Part shown: positions 1 through 8,702 of the stretch, piece by piece
Numbering within the stretch: the first letter of the stretch is position 1
Layout: each line of letters begins with the position of its first letter
Position numbers and translations under genes: made by a program
NCBI GenBank assembly: GCA_027019165.1
Contig: JALUXC010000017.1
Span: 124,001-188,000 of the forward strand
DNA: 64,000 bases
DNA from: Pseudophaeobacter sp.
Lineage (GTDB): Bacteria; Pseudomonadota; Alphaproteobacteria; Rhodobacterales; Rhodobacteraceae
Direction: 5' to 3'
The notes under the pieces: generated by a model
What the model was told of the DNA's origin: nothing
Databases searched by the model: none
The model's input: the letters and a program-made list of their open reading frames with translations, nothing else

Positions 1-1
1 G

Positions 2-496
2 AGCCAGGTCGCCTACAAGGCCTTCAACCCGTTTATTCAGGTGCTGCGCCCGATCTCTCCGCTGGCATGGATGCCGCTGGCGCTGTTCATCATACAGGAC
101 AGTGAAGCCTCGGCCATTTTCGTGATCTTCATCTGTTCGATCTGGCCGATGCTGCTCAACACGGCTTTCGGGGTCGCCGGGGTGCGTGAGGACTGGGTCA
201 ATGTTGCCCGCACCCATGAACTTGGAGCCCTGCGCACGGCCTTTACCGTGATCCTGCCGGCTGCTGCGCCGACCATCATCACCGGTATGCGGATCTCCAT
301 CGGGATCGCCTGGCTGGTGATCGTGGCGGCAGAGATGCTCGTCGGGGGCACCGGCATCGGCTACTACGTTTGGAATGAGTGGAACAATCTCGACCTCACC
401 TCCGTCATCTTCTCGATCCTCATGATCGGCGTTGTCGGCATGTTGCTGGATGCGGCCTTTGGCGTGTTGCAGCGCGCCGTCGCCTACGCGGAATAG
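2..496 (+). CDS. Cyanate/nitrate-type ABC transporter permease (C-terminal part, cut by window edge)
   Basis: This is the C-terminal part of an inner-membrane permease of the NrtB/CynB/SsuC family. The frame is open from base 2, so the start lies outside the window. The visible part carries the conserved family loop (EL-GA near '[20 protein letters not shown]') followed by hydrophobic spans and the family ending '[16 protein letters not shown]'. It is followed after 10 bases by the matching ATPase gene and then by cyanase. That neighbourhood points to cyanate as the substrate, although nitrate transporters share the same fold. Family assignment is firm; the substrate is inferred from context. 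Confidence 0.85.
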   Translation, partial: SQVAYKAFNPFIQVLRPISPLAWMPLALFIIQDSEASAIFVIFICSIWPMLLNTAFGVAGVREDWVNVARTHELGALRTAFTVILPAAAPTIITGMRISIGIAWLVIVAAEMLVGGTGIGYYVWNEWNNLDLTSVIFSILMIGVVGMLLDAAFGVLQRAVAYAE

Positions 497-506
497 GAGA
501 ATTTCC

Positions 507-1412
507 ATGTCTAAGCCTTTTCTCAGCATTGAGCGTCTGACACAGCAATTCCCCGATGGTCAGGGCGGTGCTCTGACCGTGTTCGAAAACGCCACATTCG
601 GCATCGAAAAGGGAGAGTTCGTCTGTATCCTCGGCCATTCCGGCTGCGGTAAATCGACGATCATGAACATCCTTGCCGGCCTGGCCGAACCGACCTCGGG
701 CGGGGTCAAGATGGATGGCACCGAGGTTTCCGGCCCGTCGCTGGACCGGGGCGTGGTGTTTCAGAACTATTCCCTGCTGCCCTGGCTTTCGGCGCTCAAA
801 AACGTGACCTTTGGTGTCAAGGCGCGCTATCCCGAATGGTCCAAGGCCAAGGTCGAGCAGCACGCCCGCGATTATCTGGCCATGGTGGGCCTTGAAGGTG
901 ACGTCGTGCATCGCAAGCCGAGCCAGCTGTCGGGCGGCATGCGGCAGCGCGTCTCCATTGCGCGGGCCTTTGCCAACCACCCCAAGCTGTTGCTGCTGGA
1001 TGAACCCTTTGGTGCGCTGGATGCGCTGACGCGGGGCACCATCCAGGATGAGCTGCTCAAGATCTGGGGCGGGACAGAGCAGACGGTGTTCATGATCACC
1101 CATGATATCGATGAGGCGATCCTCTTGGCCGACCGCATCCTCTTGATGACAAACGGTCCCTTTGCCCGCGTGGCGGAATCGGTCGAGATCACCATCCCGC
1201 GTCCGCGCAACCGCACCGAGATCGTCGAACACCCCAACTACTACGCGATCCGCAACCACCTGGTGCAGTTCCTCGGCCAGCGCTCGAAAGAGCTGGCGGG
1301 GCAACCAAGCGACGATCCCGATCAACGCCCCGCCACAGTGCGCATTGACAAGACCGCCGCGGCTGACCCGGAGCCTGAGCCGGCCCCGCGCCTGCAGGCC
1401 GTGAACACTTGA
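507..1412 (+). CDS. Cyanate/nitrate-type ABC transporter ATP-binding protein
   Basis: ATPase subunit of the NrtD/CynD/SsuB family, 301 aa, energising the preceding permease. Walker [10 protein letters not shown] is at residues 43-51, the Q-loop is in [10 protein letters not shown], the signature is LSGGMRQR near 142, and Walker B is LLLLDEP followed by the H-loop THD. The ATG at 507 follows AGGAGAATTTCC, a good ribosome site. The last 40 residues or so form a Pro/Asp/Glu-rich tail beyond the usual domain, which is a variable extension. The gene sits in one transcription unit with the permease and cynS. The substrate is not proven by sequence; cyanate is favoured because of cynS. Confidence 0.9.
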   Translation: MSKPFLSIERLTQQFPDGQGGALTVFENATFGIEKGEFVCILGHSGCGKSTIMNILAGLAEPTSGGVKMDGTEVSGPSLDRGVVFQNYSLLPWLSALKNVTFGVKARYPEWSKAKVEQHARDYLAMVGLEGDVVHRKPSQLSGGMRQRVSIARAFANHPKLLLLDEPFGALDALTRGTIQDELLKIWGGTEQTVFMITHDIDEAILLADRILLMTNGPFARVAESVEITIPRPRNRTEIVEHPNYYAIRNHLVQFLGQRSKELAGQPSDDPDQRPATVRIDKTAAADPEPEPAPRLQAVNT

Positions 1413-1444
1413 ACGTCCGGCCAAAGACAAAAAAGGAGAAACCC

Positions 1445-1915
1445 ATGAAAGATACCTTTGAGGTGCCCACCATGATGACCAAGGAAGATGTGACGATGAT
1501 GATCCTCTCGGCCAAGAAACAGGCCGGGTTGACCTGGGAAGGCATCGCCAAAAAGATCGATATGTCGCCGGTCTGGACCCATTCGGCCTGCATGGGCATG
1601 AATGCCTTCCCCACAGAAAAGGCCGAAGCGCTGGTGACTGCGCTGTCCTTGCCGCAAGAGGCTGCATCGGTGCTGGAAGAGCCGCCCACCAAAGTCTGGG
1701 AGCAATCCGTGCCAACGGACCCGTGCATCTACCGCCTGTATGAAATCGTTGGTGTTTACGGGCCGACCATCAAGGCGCTGATCGAAGAGAAGTTCGGCAC
1801 TGGCATCATGTCGGCAATCGATTTCGACATGCAGATCATCCGGGTCCCGCACGAAAAGGGCGATCGGGTCAAGATCGAGATGTCTGGCAAGTATCTCGCC
1901 TATAATTCCTGGTAG
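1445..1915 (+). CDS. cynS: Cyanate hydratase (cyanase)
   Basis: Cyanase converts cyanate plus bicarbonate into ammonia and CO2, so it detoxifies cyanate and yields nitrogen. The product is 156 aa, the same length as the E. coli enzyme. The catalytic triad is conserved as Arg97, Glu100 (in IYRLYE) and Ser123 (in GIMSAIDF), shifted by one from E. coli Arg96/Glu99/Ser122. The N-terminal part is the helical HTH-like domain of the family. The ATG at 1445 is preceded by AAAGGAGAAACCC; an in-frame upstream ATG at 1409 lacks such a site and overlaps the transporter gene. A terminator follows at 1953-1988, ending the operon. Confidence 0.96.
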   Translation: MKDTFEVPTMMTKEDVTMMILSAKKQAGLTWEGIAKKIDMSPVWTHSACMGMNAFPTEKAEALVTALSLPQEAASVLEEPPTKVWEQSVPTDPCIYRLYEIVGVYGPTIKALIEEKFGTGIMSAIDFDMQIIRVPHEKGDRVKIEMSGKYLAYNSW

Positions 1916-1952
1916 GTCGTGACCAAGCCTATACTGATGGGGACTCACGGAA

Positions 1953-1988
1953 CGGGAGCGCATGGGGAGGATGCGCTCCCGACTTTTT
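1953..1988 (+). terminator. Rho-independent terminator after cynS
   Basis: A perfect 11-bp stem (1953-1963 with 1971-1981) encloses a 7-base G-rich loop and is followed by ACTTTTT. It lies 37 bases past the cynS stop, between the converging cynS and cysteine hydrolase genes, and should end the cyanate transcript. Confidence 0.85.
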
Positions 1989-1993
1989 GGGGA

Positions 1994-2566
1994 CTAGGCG
2001 GGGCGGCGCAGGTCGGCAATGCAATCTGATGCAGTCTTTACCTGTGCATAGCTCGCCGCCAAGGGTGCCATGATCGCTGCGTGGACCATGTCGGCAGGGA
2101 CATCCACACCCCCATGGCTTACATTCGCCGCAGCGCAGGCGTCACTTGCTACGGTGACAGCGAACCCAAGATCGACGGCCGCCCGGGTGGTCGCGTCAAT
2201 GCACATCTGGCTCATGGCGCCGCAGATCACCAGATCGTCGATTCCCGCCTCGAGCAGATGCTGTTCCAGATTTGTTTTCACAAAGCTGTTTGGCCGGGGC
2301 TTGTCTATGATCGGCTCATCTGGCAGCGGTGCGACACTGTGGTGTAGCGCGGCTCCAGCGGTGCCCGGCTTGAAAAAGGGCGCGGCGTCTGAAGCCATCA
2401 CATGGCGCACGTGGACTGCCGGAGTTCCTGCCTCGCGCGCCGTCGCCAGAAGATCGGCGGCTTTTTCTGCGGCGGCGTCCATGCTCGGGAGGGCCATACG
2501 GGCGCCTTCGAAACTCGGAAAATAGTCGTTCTGGATATCGACCAACAGGAGTGCGGTTTTTGACAT
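1994..2566 (-). CDS. Cysteine hydrolase (isochorismatase-like family)
   Basis: A 190-aa protein of the isochorismatase-like cysteine hydrolase superfamily, which contains nicotinamidases, ureidoacrylate and N-carbamoyl amidohydrolases. The catalytic Asp is in 'LLLVDIQNDYFP' near residue 10, the Lys in 'FVKTNLEQHL', and the nucleophilic Cys in 'ICGAMSQMCIDATTRAA' near 140. The start ATG at 2566 (MSKTALLL) fits the family; upstream in-frame codons give only a low-complexity leader. It is transcribed away from a GlxA-type regulator across a 79-bp gap, a common arrangement in which the regulator controls the hydrolase. The substrate cannot be read from the sequence. Confidence 0.85.
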   Translation of the reverse strand: MSKTALLLVDIQNDYFPSFEGARMALPSMDAAAEKAADLLATAREAGTPAVHVRHVMASDAAPFFKPGTAGAALHHSVAPLPDEPIIDKPRPNSFVKTNLEQHLLEAGIDDLVICGAMSQMCIDATTRAAVDLGFAVTVASDACAAANVSHGGVDVPADMVHAAIMAPLAASYAQVKTASDCIADLRRPA

Positions 2567-2645
2567 TGGGGGCCTCTTTCGGGACGCGTTTATCTTGTGT
2601 GATTGATCTTTACGCTCGAAGGTCGGGTCCTTACGATTGGCGTTT

Positions 2646-3593
2646 ATGACATTTGATGTGCGAAACACGCCAAGTGTGGCGATTGTGGCCTATGACGGGG
2701 TTCAGCAGTCCGCAGTTCATGGCTTGGGCGAAATGTTCGATGTGGCAAGTCGGCTTGGGGTCGAGGGCGATGGCAAAAAAATATCTCACCGCGTTCTGAA
2801 CCCCGAAGCGATCGATAGATTAGTCGAGTTCGACGCAGTGATCTTTCCGCCCAATCTGACAGGCGCCCGGGGAGAGGGGGATCGTGCTCTGCATGACTGG
2901 ATCATCACCCAGCACAAGAGCGGCGCCTTGTTGGGTTCGGCCTGCGCCGGCAGTTTCTGGCTGGCAGAGGCGGGCGTTCTGGACGGTCGCCCGGCGACAA
3001 CCCACTGGGCGCTTGAAGCCGAATTCATGTCCCGCTTTCCCAAGGTGCATCTGCAGCCTGAACGTACCTTGATGGATGACAATGATATTGTCACCGCTGG
3101 CGGGGTGATGGCCTGGGTCGATCTGGGCGTGCATCTGGTCGGGCGCTGGCTGGGGCCGTCAACGGTGTCGCGCCTGTGTCGTCAGATGCTGATCGAGCCG
3201 ACAGGGCGTGACCAACGCAACTTTCGCTCTTTTCGCCCAAATCTGAGCCATAAGGACCAGGTAATCCGCGCGCTGCAGATATGGATTGAGGGCAATGTCG
3301 GCGCTGATCTGACGGTAGTGACGTTGGCGCGTCAGGCTGGTGTGTCTGAACGCTCGCTGCATCGGAAATTTGCGGCCCAGACAGGGCTCTCGGTCAATCG
3401 GTATGTGCAAGAGGTGCGTGTGGAAAAGGCCAAAGGCCTGCTGGAGATGACTGCAGATCCCGTTGCCTCGGTGTGCTGGCAGGTCGGCTATCAGGATGTC
3501 TCAGGGTTTTGCCGCCTGTTCAAATCGATCACAGGTACCAGCCCAGGCGAATACCGGAGCCGCTTCAACATCAGCCTACGGGGGGCGGTCTAG
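2646..3593 (+). CDS. GlxA-family AraC-type transcriptional regulator (DJ-1/PfpI + HTH)
   Basis: A 315-aa regulator with an N-terminal DJ-1/PfpI-like class I amidotransferase-fold domain (about residues 8-170, with 'GSACAGSFWLAEAG' around the nucleophile-elbow position) and a C-terminal AraC/XylS double HTH (about 215-310, ending 'RLFKSITGTSPGEYRSRF'). This architecture is typical of GlxA/CdhR/ArgR-type regulators of amine or amino acid catabolism. ATG at 2646 is chosen over the TTG at 2637. It is divergent from the cysteine hydrolase at 1994-2566, its most likely target. Ligand unknown. Confidence 0.88.
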   Translation: MTFDVRNTPSVAIVAYDGVQQSAVHGLGEMFDVASRLGVEGDGKKISHRVLNPEAIDRLVEFDAVIFPPNLTGARGEGDRALHDWIITQHKSGALLGSACAGSFWLAEAGVLDGRPATTHWALEAEFMSRFPKVHLQPERTLMDDNDIVTAGGVMAWVDLGVHLVGRWLGPSTVSRLCRQMLIEPTGRDQRNFRSFRPNLSHKDQVIRALQIWIEGNVGADLTVVTLARQAGVSERSLHRKFAAQTGLSVNRYVQEVRVEKAKGLLEMTADPVASVCWQVGYQDVSGFCRLFKSITGTSPGEYRSRFNISLRGAV

Positions 3594-3609
3594 GGGGGAT
3601 GCCCCCTAG
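3590..3609. terminator. Hairpin between convergent genes
   Basis: An 8-bp perfect stem (CTAGGGGG at 3590-3597, CCCCCTAG at 3602-3609) with a GATG loop. The left arm contains the TAG stop of the GlxA-type gene, and the FAH-family gene ends 13 bases further on. There is no U-run, so this is a structural end signal rather than a canonical intrinsic terminator. Confidence 0.5.
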
Positions 3610-3621
3610 GCCTGCATCGCG

Positions 3622-4587
3622 TTAGGACCGGGTGGAGACCTCTTGGGCAATCTGGCCGAACACGCTGCCCCCTGTGGGCAGATGCGCTTCCATGGTCACC
3701 ACATCGCCATCTGTCAGAAAGGGTGTTGTGCCTTCTCCACTTTCGATCTGCTCGATGGCGCGGCGTTCGGCAATGCAGCTTGAACCAACCTCGCCGTAGT
3801 TTTGATTGGCCACTGTACCGGAGCCGAGTATGGTGCCTGCGGGCAGGTCGCGGGAATAAGCTGCATGTGCAATAAGGTCGCCAAAGCTGAATGACATCTC
3901 CTGTCCATTGGCCTGTCCAAACAGCGTTCCGTTGCGGTGGATCGTCAGCGGCAGGCACACCCGGCCATCGCGCCAGGCTTCGCCCAGCTCATCCGGGCTG
4001 ACGGCAAAGGGAGCCACGCTACAGGCCGGTTTGCATTGCAGCCAGCCAAAGCCGGTCGCCATCTCAATGGGGCCAAGGGCGCGCAGGCTCCAGTCGTTGA
4101 TCAAGACGATCAGCCGGACATATTGCAGCGCATCTTTGGCCGAAGTGCCCATCGGGACCTCTCCAAGGATCACGCCGAATTCGCCCTCAAAATCAATACC
4201 ATCTTCGGCAGAGGGGAAGATAGCGGTCTCGGTCGGGGCCAGAAAACGATCCGACATGCCCTGATACATCAAGGGGCGTTTGGGCAGGCCGGTGACGGGC
4301 ATGTCCCAGGCCTGTTGCAACAGCAGTGAATGGGTTTCAAAGGCAGAGCCATCCAGCCATTGAACCGCGCGGGGAAAAGGCGCCAATGCGGCGGAGCTGT
4401 CAAAGGGCGCACCACCTTCTTCCACCTCTTGGGCAAGACGTTGCAGGTCAGGCTCCAGCGTCTCCCAGGCCTCCATCGCATCCTGCAGACATTTCGCGCC
4501 CGCCACGGGCAGCACCCGGCTGCCGTCGCGGCTGACCACATGCAGGCGACCATCGCGGGTGCCATCGGCAAGTGTGACAAGTTTCAT
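3622..4587 (-). CDS. Fumarylacetoacetate hydrolase (FAH) family protein
   Basis: A 321-aa FAH-superfamily enzyme; members hydrolyse C-C bonds of beta-diketo or acylpyruvate compounds, or act as hydratases, using Mg2+. Metal-ligand acidic residues are visible in 'IDFEGEFGVILGE' and the Asp in 'LINDWSLR'; the family glycine motif appears as 'GTILGSGTVANQNYGE'. It is the last gene of the TRAP-transporter operon, and its ATG directly abuts the TAG of the OsmC gene (4588), implying coupled translation. It probably performs the final cleavage of the imported compound's degradation. The precise substrate is unknown. Confidence 0.87.
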   Translation of the reverse strand: MKLVTLADGTRDGRLHVVSRDGSRVLPVAGAKCLQDAMEAWETLEPDLQRLAQEVEEGGAPFDSSAALAPFPRAVQWLDGSAFETHSLLLQQAWDMPVTGLPKRPLMYQGMSDRFLAPTETAIFPSAEDGIDFEGEFGVILGEVPMGTSAKDALQYVRLIVLINDWSLRALGPIEMATGFGWLQCKPACSVAPFAVSPDELGEAWRDGRVCLPLTIHRNGTLFGQANGQEMSFSFGDLIAHAAYSRDLPAGTILGSGTVANQNYGEVGSSCIAERRAIEQIESGEGTTPFLTDGDVVTMEAHLPTGGSVFGQIAQEVSTRS

Positions 4588-5163
4588 CTAGACCTCTACT
4601 CCATTTTCGGTGCCATTCAAAAAGACACGCGTTGTTGTCGGAACTGCGGATGCAACTGTTGCAATTGCCATGCAGGCGTCGCGGCAGACGGCAATGAGCT
4701 GCTCCAATTTTTCTGCAGGTTCCGGGCTGTCGATCAGCACATGGGCCGTATAGGCATCGCACATGCCCTGTCCCTGTTGTCCCTGATCTGGTTCTGGTGG
4801 CAGGGTGGCGTATTGGGCGCGAAGCTCGACCCTGATCTTGTCGATCTTCATGGGGACCTTGTGCAGATAGCCCTGGATGTGTGTCAAAAGACAAAAGGCA
4901 ACGCCCATGATCAGATAGCCCAGCGGAGAAGGCGCGGCGTCATCTCCACCCATTCCGGTGCCTTCATCGCAGTGCACTTCCCAGGAGCTGTAGTCGGGAC
5001 GCGGGCTGATGATGACGCCTCGTTTTGATTGGCCGGGGCCGGGTTCTGCCACCACCTCATAGGCAAAACGGATCGGCTCGCCGGGGCGGATGACGGGCTT
5101 TGGAAAGGGCGACATCGTCGTCACCTGCGGTGTTTCGCTGGCCCTTTTGACAATGTCGCTCAT
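4588..5163 (-). CDS. OsmC family protein
   Basis: A 191-aa OsmC/Ohr-fold protein. The two family cysteines are visible in 'VAFCLLTHIQGYL' and 'AVCRDACMAIA'; in Ohr/OsmC such cysteines form the peroxide-reducing dithiol. The N-terminal 40 residues are an extension before the domain. The start ATG overlaps the upstream BKACE stop in an ATGA arrangement (5160-5163). The position between catabolic genes suggests a role tied to the operon, either protection from reactive by-products or an unrecognised catalytic step. Fold is confident, function is not. Confidence 0.85.
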   Translation of the reverse strand: MSDIVKRASETPQVTTMSPFPKPVIRPGEPIRFAYEVVAEPGPGQSKRGVIISPRPDYSSWEVHCDEGTGMGGDDAAPSPLGYLIMGVAFCLLTHIQGYLHKVPMKIDKIRVELRAQYATLPPEPDQGQQGQGMCDAYTAHVLIDSPEPAEKLEQLIAVCRDACMAIATVASAVPTTTRVFLNGTENGVEV

Positions 5164-6092
5164 GAGGGGGCGCCGATTTTTGTGTTTGCCGCACCTTTCA
5201 GGTCCAGGATCTCGCGCGCCTCGTCGGGGCTTGCGATTTCATTTCCCTGCAAAGTCAGGATCTCGCGGATCTTTTCGACTTGCTGGGCGTTGGAACGGGC
5301 CAGCTTCCCGCGTGAGATATAGAGCGAATCCTCCAGTCCCACACGCACATGCCCGCCGAGTTGCGCGGCGACGGCTGCCAGTTTCATCTGTTGAGCTCCC
5401 GCGGCTACGACAGAGAATTCGTAGTCACCAAGCAGCTTGTCCGCGGTCTTTTTCAGAAACACGAGGTTTTCGATATCTGCGCCGATGCCGCCCATTACGC
5501 CCATTACGAATTGTAGAAAGACAGGGCCATCGAAATGACCGTCATCCAGGCAGTGTTTCAGGTTGTAGATGTGGCCAACGTCATAGCATTCGTGTTCGAA
5601 CCGCGTGCCGTGAGGGCGCAATAGGGCCGAGATTTCGCGGATGTCGGTGAAGGTGTTCCGGAAGATATTGCTTTCAGAGCCGCGCAGATAAGGCTCTTCC
5701 CAGTCTTCCTTCCATGATGGGTATCTGTCGGCCAGCTTGTGCAGCGCAAAGTTCAGGCTTCCCATATTGAGCGAGCACATCTCGGGGCGAAACCGCAAGG
5801 CAGCCTGCAGCCGTTCTTCGACCGTCATCGTCGGAGAGCCGCCCGTGGTGATATTGAGGACCGCATCTGTGCCCTCAGCCAAGGTCGTCAAATAGGCCTC
5901 GTAGTGTTCAACTGCGCCAGACGGGGCGCCGTTCTGCGGATTGCGTGCATGAAGATGGAGGATCGAAGCGCCCGCCTTTGCCGCCTCAAGAGCGGATGTG
6001 CCGATCTGCTCTGGTGTGACCGGCAACGCATCGGACATCGTCGGGGTATGAAGGCTGCCTGTGACAGCGCAGGATATGATTGTCTTTTTCAT
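5160..6092 (-). CDS. BKACE (DUF849) beta-keto acid cleavage enzyme
   Basis: A 310-aa TIM-barrel enzyme of the beta-keto acid cleavage (BKACE, formerly DUF849; 3-keto-5-aminohexanoate cleavage protein) family. Members condense a beta-keto acid with acetyl-CoA to give acetoacetate and a new acyl-CoA. The Zn-binding pair is in 'ILHLHARNP' and the catalytic Glu-Asp in 'VRVGLEDSLYI'. ATG at 6092 (MKKTIISCAVTG) matches the family start; it lies 2 bases past the cyclase stop. A second BKACE in this window (53568-54485) sits in a carnitine operon, so this copy most likely acts on a different beta-keto acid brought in by the adjacent TRAP system. Confidence 0.9.
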   Translation of the reverse strand: MKKTIISCAVTGSLHTPTMSDALPVTPEQIGTSALEAAKAGASILHLHARNPQNGAPSGAVEHYEAYLTTLAEGTDAVLNITTGGSPTMTVEERLQAALRFRPEMCSLNMGSLNFALHKLADRYPSWKEDWEEPYLRGSESNIFRNTFTDIREISALLRPHGTRFEHECYDVGHIYNLKHCLDDGHFDGPVFLQFVMGVMGGIGADIENLVFLKKTADKLLGDYEFSVVAAGAQQMKLAAVAAQLGGHVRVGLEDSLYISRGKLARSNAQQVEKIREILTLQGNEIASPDEAREILDLKGAANTKIGAPS

Positions 6093-6094
6093 GA

Positions 6095-6865
6095 TCAGTC
6101 CCGGATCACGGCCACGGGGCGACACCAGCCGGCACTGGCAGCCTTGATGCTGACAGGAAAGCAGATCACCTCGAACCCGCTGCTTGGCAGGGTTTCAAGG
6201 TTTCCCAGTTTCTCGATATGGCAATAGGCACGGTCCATGCCTGCACGGTGGCCTTCCCATATCAAAGAGGCATCTCCGGTTTCCGCCACCCGTTTGGCGG
6301 TGTGGATGAAGGGGGCATCCCAGCTCCAGGCATCAGTACCTGTAATACGCACGCCGCGTTCCGTCAGGTAATTGGTGGCGGCGCGCCCGATGCCGCAGCC
6401 TGTGGCGACATACTCTGGCTTGCCATAGACCGCGCCAGCGGCGGTATTGACCAGAACGATATCCCCTTCGACCAGTTCATGCCCGATGCGGGCGAGTTCC
6501 GCTTCTATGTCTTCCGGGGTGGCCACATAGCCGTCCCCAAAGGCGCGAAAATCAAGTTTGACGCCGCGCCCCCAGCACCATTCCAGCGGCACCTCGTCTA
6601 TGGTGATCGCCCGCGCGCCGCCATCCATGGTCGAATGGTAGTGATAGGGCGCATCAAGATGGGTGCCGTTGTGGGTCGAAAGGCTGACGCTTTCCACGGC
6701 CCAGCCTTCGCGCCCCGGCAGATCATCGGCTGTTACACCGGGGAAAAAGCCCAATAACTGCTGCGCCGTTTCCTGGTGGTTCATGTAGTCGATCTTGGGT
6801 CCCAAACCCGGCGGGTCAGCGTATTCTGTGTTTTCGAGGGGACGGGCGAGGTCGATGAGTTTCAT
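6095..6865 (-). CDS. Cyclase family protein (KynB-like metal-dependent hydrolase)
   Basis: A 256-aa protein of the cyclase/arylformamidase family, with the signature H-N-G-T-H-L-D-A-P near residue 70, which binds the divalent metal. Family members hydrolyse N-formylkynurenine, isatin or related amides and lactones. The ATG at 6865 is preceded by AAGGAACATCCC; a TTG at 6880 is in frame but overlaps the dctM stop. It lies between dctM and the BKACE gene with gaps of 11 and 2 bases, so it belongs to the same operon. KynB itself is unlikely because no kynureninase or tryptophan dioxygenase is nearby. Confidence 0.87.
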   Translation of the reverse strand: MKLIDLARPLENTEYADPPGLGPKIDYMNHQETAQQLLGFFPGVTADDLPGREGWAVESVSLSTHNGTHLDAPYHYHSTMDGGARAITIDEVPLEWCWGRGVKLDFRAFGDGYVATPEDIEAELARIGHELVEGDIVLVNTAAGAVYGKPEYVATGCGIGRAATNYLTERGVRITGTDAWSWDAPFIHTAKRVAETGDASLIWEGHRAGMDRAYCHIEKLGNLETLPSSGFEVICFPVSIKAASAGWCRPVAVIRD

Positions 6866-6876
6866 GGGATGTTCCT

Positions 6877-8187
6877 TCAACGGCCCAAAAGGCCAGTAGC
6901 AATGGGAGGGTAGAAGATGACCAGAGCGAGGCAGAGCAGCATCATCAGCGCGAAAGGCGCGGCTCCGATGAAGATGTCCTTGAGACTGATCGCAGGATCA
7001 TCCAGCGTTGCCTTGATCACATAGACCGAGATGCCAAAGGGCGGCGTCAAAAGCCCGATTTCAACCGCGATGACGGTGATGATCCCGAACCAGACCAGAT
7101 CCACGTTGAGCGCCGTAACCACGGGCAGCATCAGCGGCACCAGGATCAGCATGATCGACCCGCTGTCGAGGATCATCCCCATCAGGATCACAACCAGACA
7201 GTAAAGCAGCAGGATGCCCAAGAGCGACAAATCAGCGGTGGCGACGTAGTGGCCAAAACCAGCAGGCAGGCCCGAGAAGGCCAGCATCCGCGAATACATC
7301 TGTGCGGCAATCAGCAAGAAACAGATGGCGGCGGTGATCATACCCGTTTCGACCAGAACCCGCCACAGCGCCGCCAGCGACAAACGCCCTTTGGCGACAC
7401 CGATGACAAAGGCCCCGGCGGTGCCGATGGCACCAGCCTCGACTGGCGTAAAGAAACCAGCATAGATGCCCCCCAGAACAAGGGCGATCAGCAGCGCGAT
7501 GGGCAGGCCTTTTGCCAGCAGATCGCCTGGTGTCAGATCGTCGCTATCCGCACTGAGGTTGCGGCCGACAAATCCAGGCGAAAAGACCGCCAATAGCACG
7601 GTGCCAAGACCAAAGAAGACTGCAAGAACCAGTCCCGGACCAAGACCGGCAAGAAAGAGATCGCCAATCGATTGCTCGGTCAAAAGACCATAGAGGATCA
7701 GCAGCAGGCTGGGCGGGATCAACATGCCAAGAACAGAGCTGCCTGCGACCACTCCGACCGAAAAACGCGTCTCATAGCCGTGGCGACGCAACTCGGGTAC
7801 TGCGATCTTGGTGAAAACAGCCGCGGAGGCGATAGAGATCCCGGTGATCGCGGCAAAAATGGTGTTCGCTGCGATGGTGCCGACGCCAAGCCCGCCTTTG
7901 ATCCGTTTGAACATGGCATTGGCCACATCAAAGGCGTCGCGCCCCATGCCGCTTTCGGAGACGATGAACCCCATCAGCACAAAGACTGGTACGACGCCAA
8001 AGAAGTAGCTTGAAATGGCGTCATTGGCGGCAAGGCCCAGCATCTTGGCCGCAAGGATGGCATTGCCCTTGATCGCCCAGACCCCGACAAAAGAGCACAG
8101 GATCAGGGCGATGGGGATGTAAAGCCCGGCAATCGCCAGACCGCCCATGGCGGCAAGGCTGAACAAGCCGATTTCGAAGGGGGTCAT
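6877..8187 (-). CDS. TRAP transporter large permease (DctM)
   Basis: A 436-aa inner-membrane protein with about twelve hydrophobic spans and the DctM family pattern, including 'GLLTPPFGISVYVIKA' near the C-terminus. It is the substrate-translocating subunit of a tripartite Na+-dependent TRAP transporter. The start overlaps the dctQ stop by 4 bases (8184-8187). Together with dctQ and dctP it forms a complete transporter placed directly ahead of four catabolic enzymes. Confidence 0.95.
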   Translation of the reverse strand: MTPFEIGLFSLAAMGGLAIAGLYIPIALILCSFVGVWAIKGNAILAAKMLGLAANDAISSYFFGVVPVFVLMGFIVSESGMGRDAFDVANAMFKRIKGGLGVGTIAANTIFAAITGISIASAAVFTKIAVPELRRHGYETRFSVGVVAGSSVLGMLIPPSLLLILYGLLTEQSIGDLFLAGLGPGLVLAVFFGLGTVLLAVFSPGFVGRNLSADSDDLTPGDLLAKGLPIALLIALVLGGIYAGFFTPVEAGAIGTAGAFVIGVAKGRLSLAALWRVLVETGMITAAICFLLIAAQMYSRMLAFSGLPAGFGHYVATADLSLLGILLLYCLVVILMGMILDSGSIMLILVPLMLPVVTALNVDLVWFGIITVIAVEIGLLTPPFGISVYVIKATLDDPAISLKDIFIGAAPFALMMLLCLALVIFYPPIATGLLGR

Positions 8188-8696
8188 ATGTCGTCTCCTG
8201 CAAATCGGCGCAAGATGCGGGCCAGGAATTGCAACAGCAACAAAAGCGCTCCTGCAAAGATCGCCAGTTTGACCGGCCAGGTCGGGAAGGTGAAATTGCC
8301 GACCGAGCCAACGAAATCACCGCGTTCGATCGACCGCGTCAGGATCGGCCAATGGGCATAGAGGATGGTGCCCACCACCAGCGCTCCGAGCAGTTCGAAC
8401 AGGGTCTCCATGGCTTTGGCCAGCAAAGGCCTGCGGGTGTGCAGTACATTGATCAGCCCATCTGAGCGGGTCAGCCGACCCGATTTGAAGGCTTGGGGAA
8501 CTTGCAGGAACACGATCGCCACAATGGAAAGGGAGACCATTTCGGGCACGCCCGAAAGGGGCGCGCCAAGCGTTTCACGGCCAACCACGTCGACGCAGAT
8601 GATCACCACGAGGCCGACAATCAGCATCGTGCCAAGAATATTGGCGCCCTGCGTTGCCACATTGAGCAAACGCAGGGTCCGGGAGAAGAGTGTCAT
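8184..8696 (-). CDS. TRAP transporter small permease (DctQ)
   Basis: A 170-aa protein with four predicted membrane spans and the DctQ landmark 'VDVVGRETLG' after the first span pair. It forms the membrane complex with DctM. The gap to dctP is 6 bases and it overlaps dctM by 4, so all three are co-translated. Length is normal for the family. Confidence 0.92.
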   Translation of the reverse strand: MTLFSRTLRLLNVATQGANILGTMLIVGLVVIICVDVVGRETLGAPLSGVPEMVSLSIVAIVFLQVPQAFKSGRLTRSDGLINVLHTRRPLLAKAMETLFELLGALVVGTILYAHWPILTRSIERGDFVGSVGNFTFPTWPVKLAIFAGALLLLLQFLARILRRFAGDDI

Positions 8697-8702
8697 GGGA
8701 GG

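Noticed and set aside
432-506. Upstream extension of the cyanate-type ATPase
   Set aside because: It overlaps the permease gene; ATG 507 has the ribosome site and the family start.
6095-6865. Cyclase-family gene as kynurenine formamidase (kynB)
   Set aside because: The metal motif fits the wider family, but no other kynurenine-pathway gene is present and the operon partners point elsewhere.
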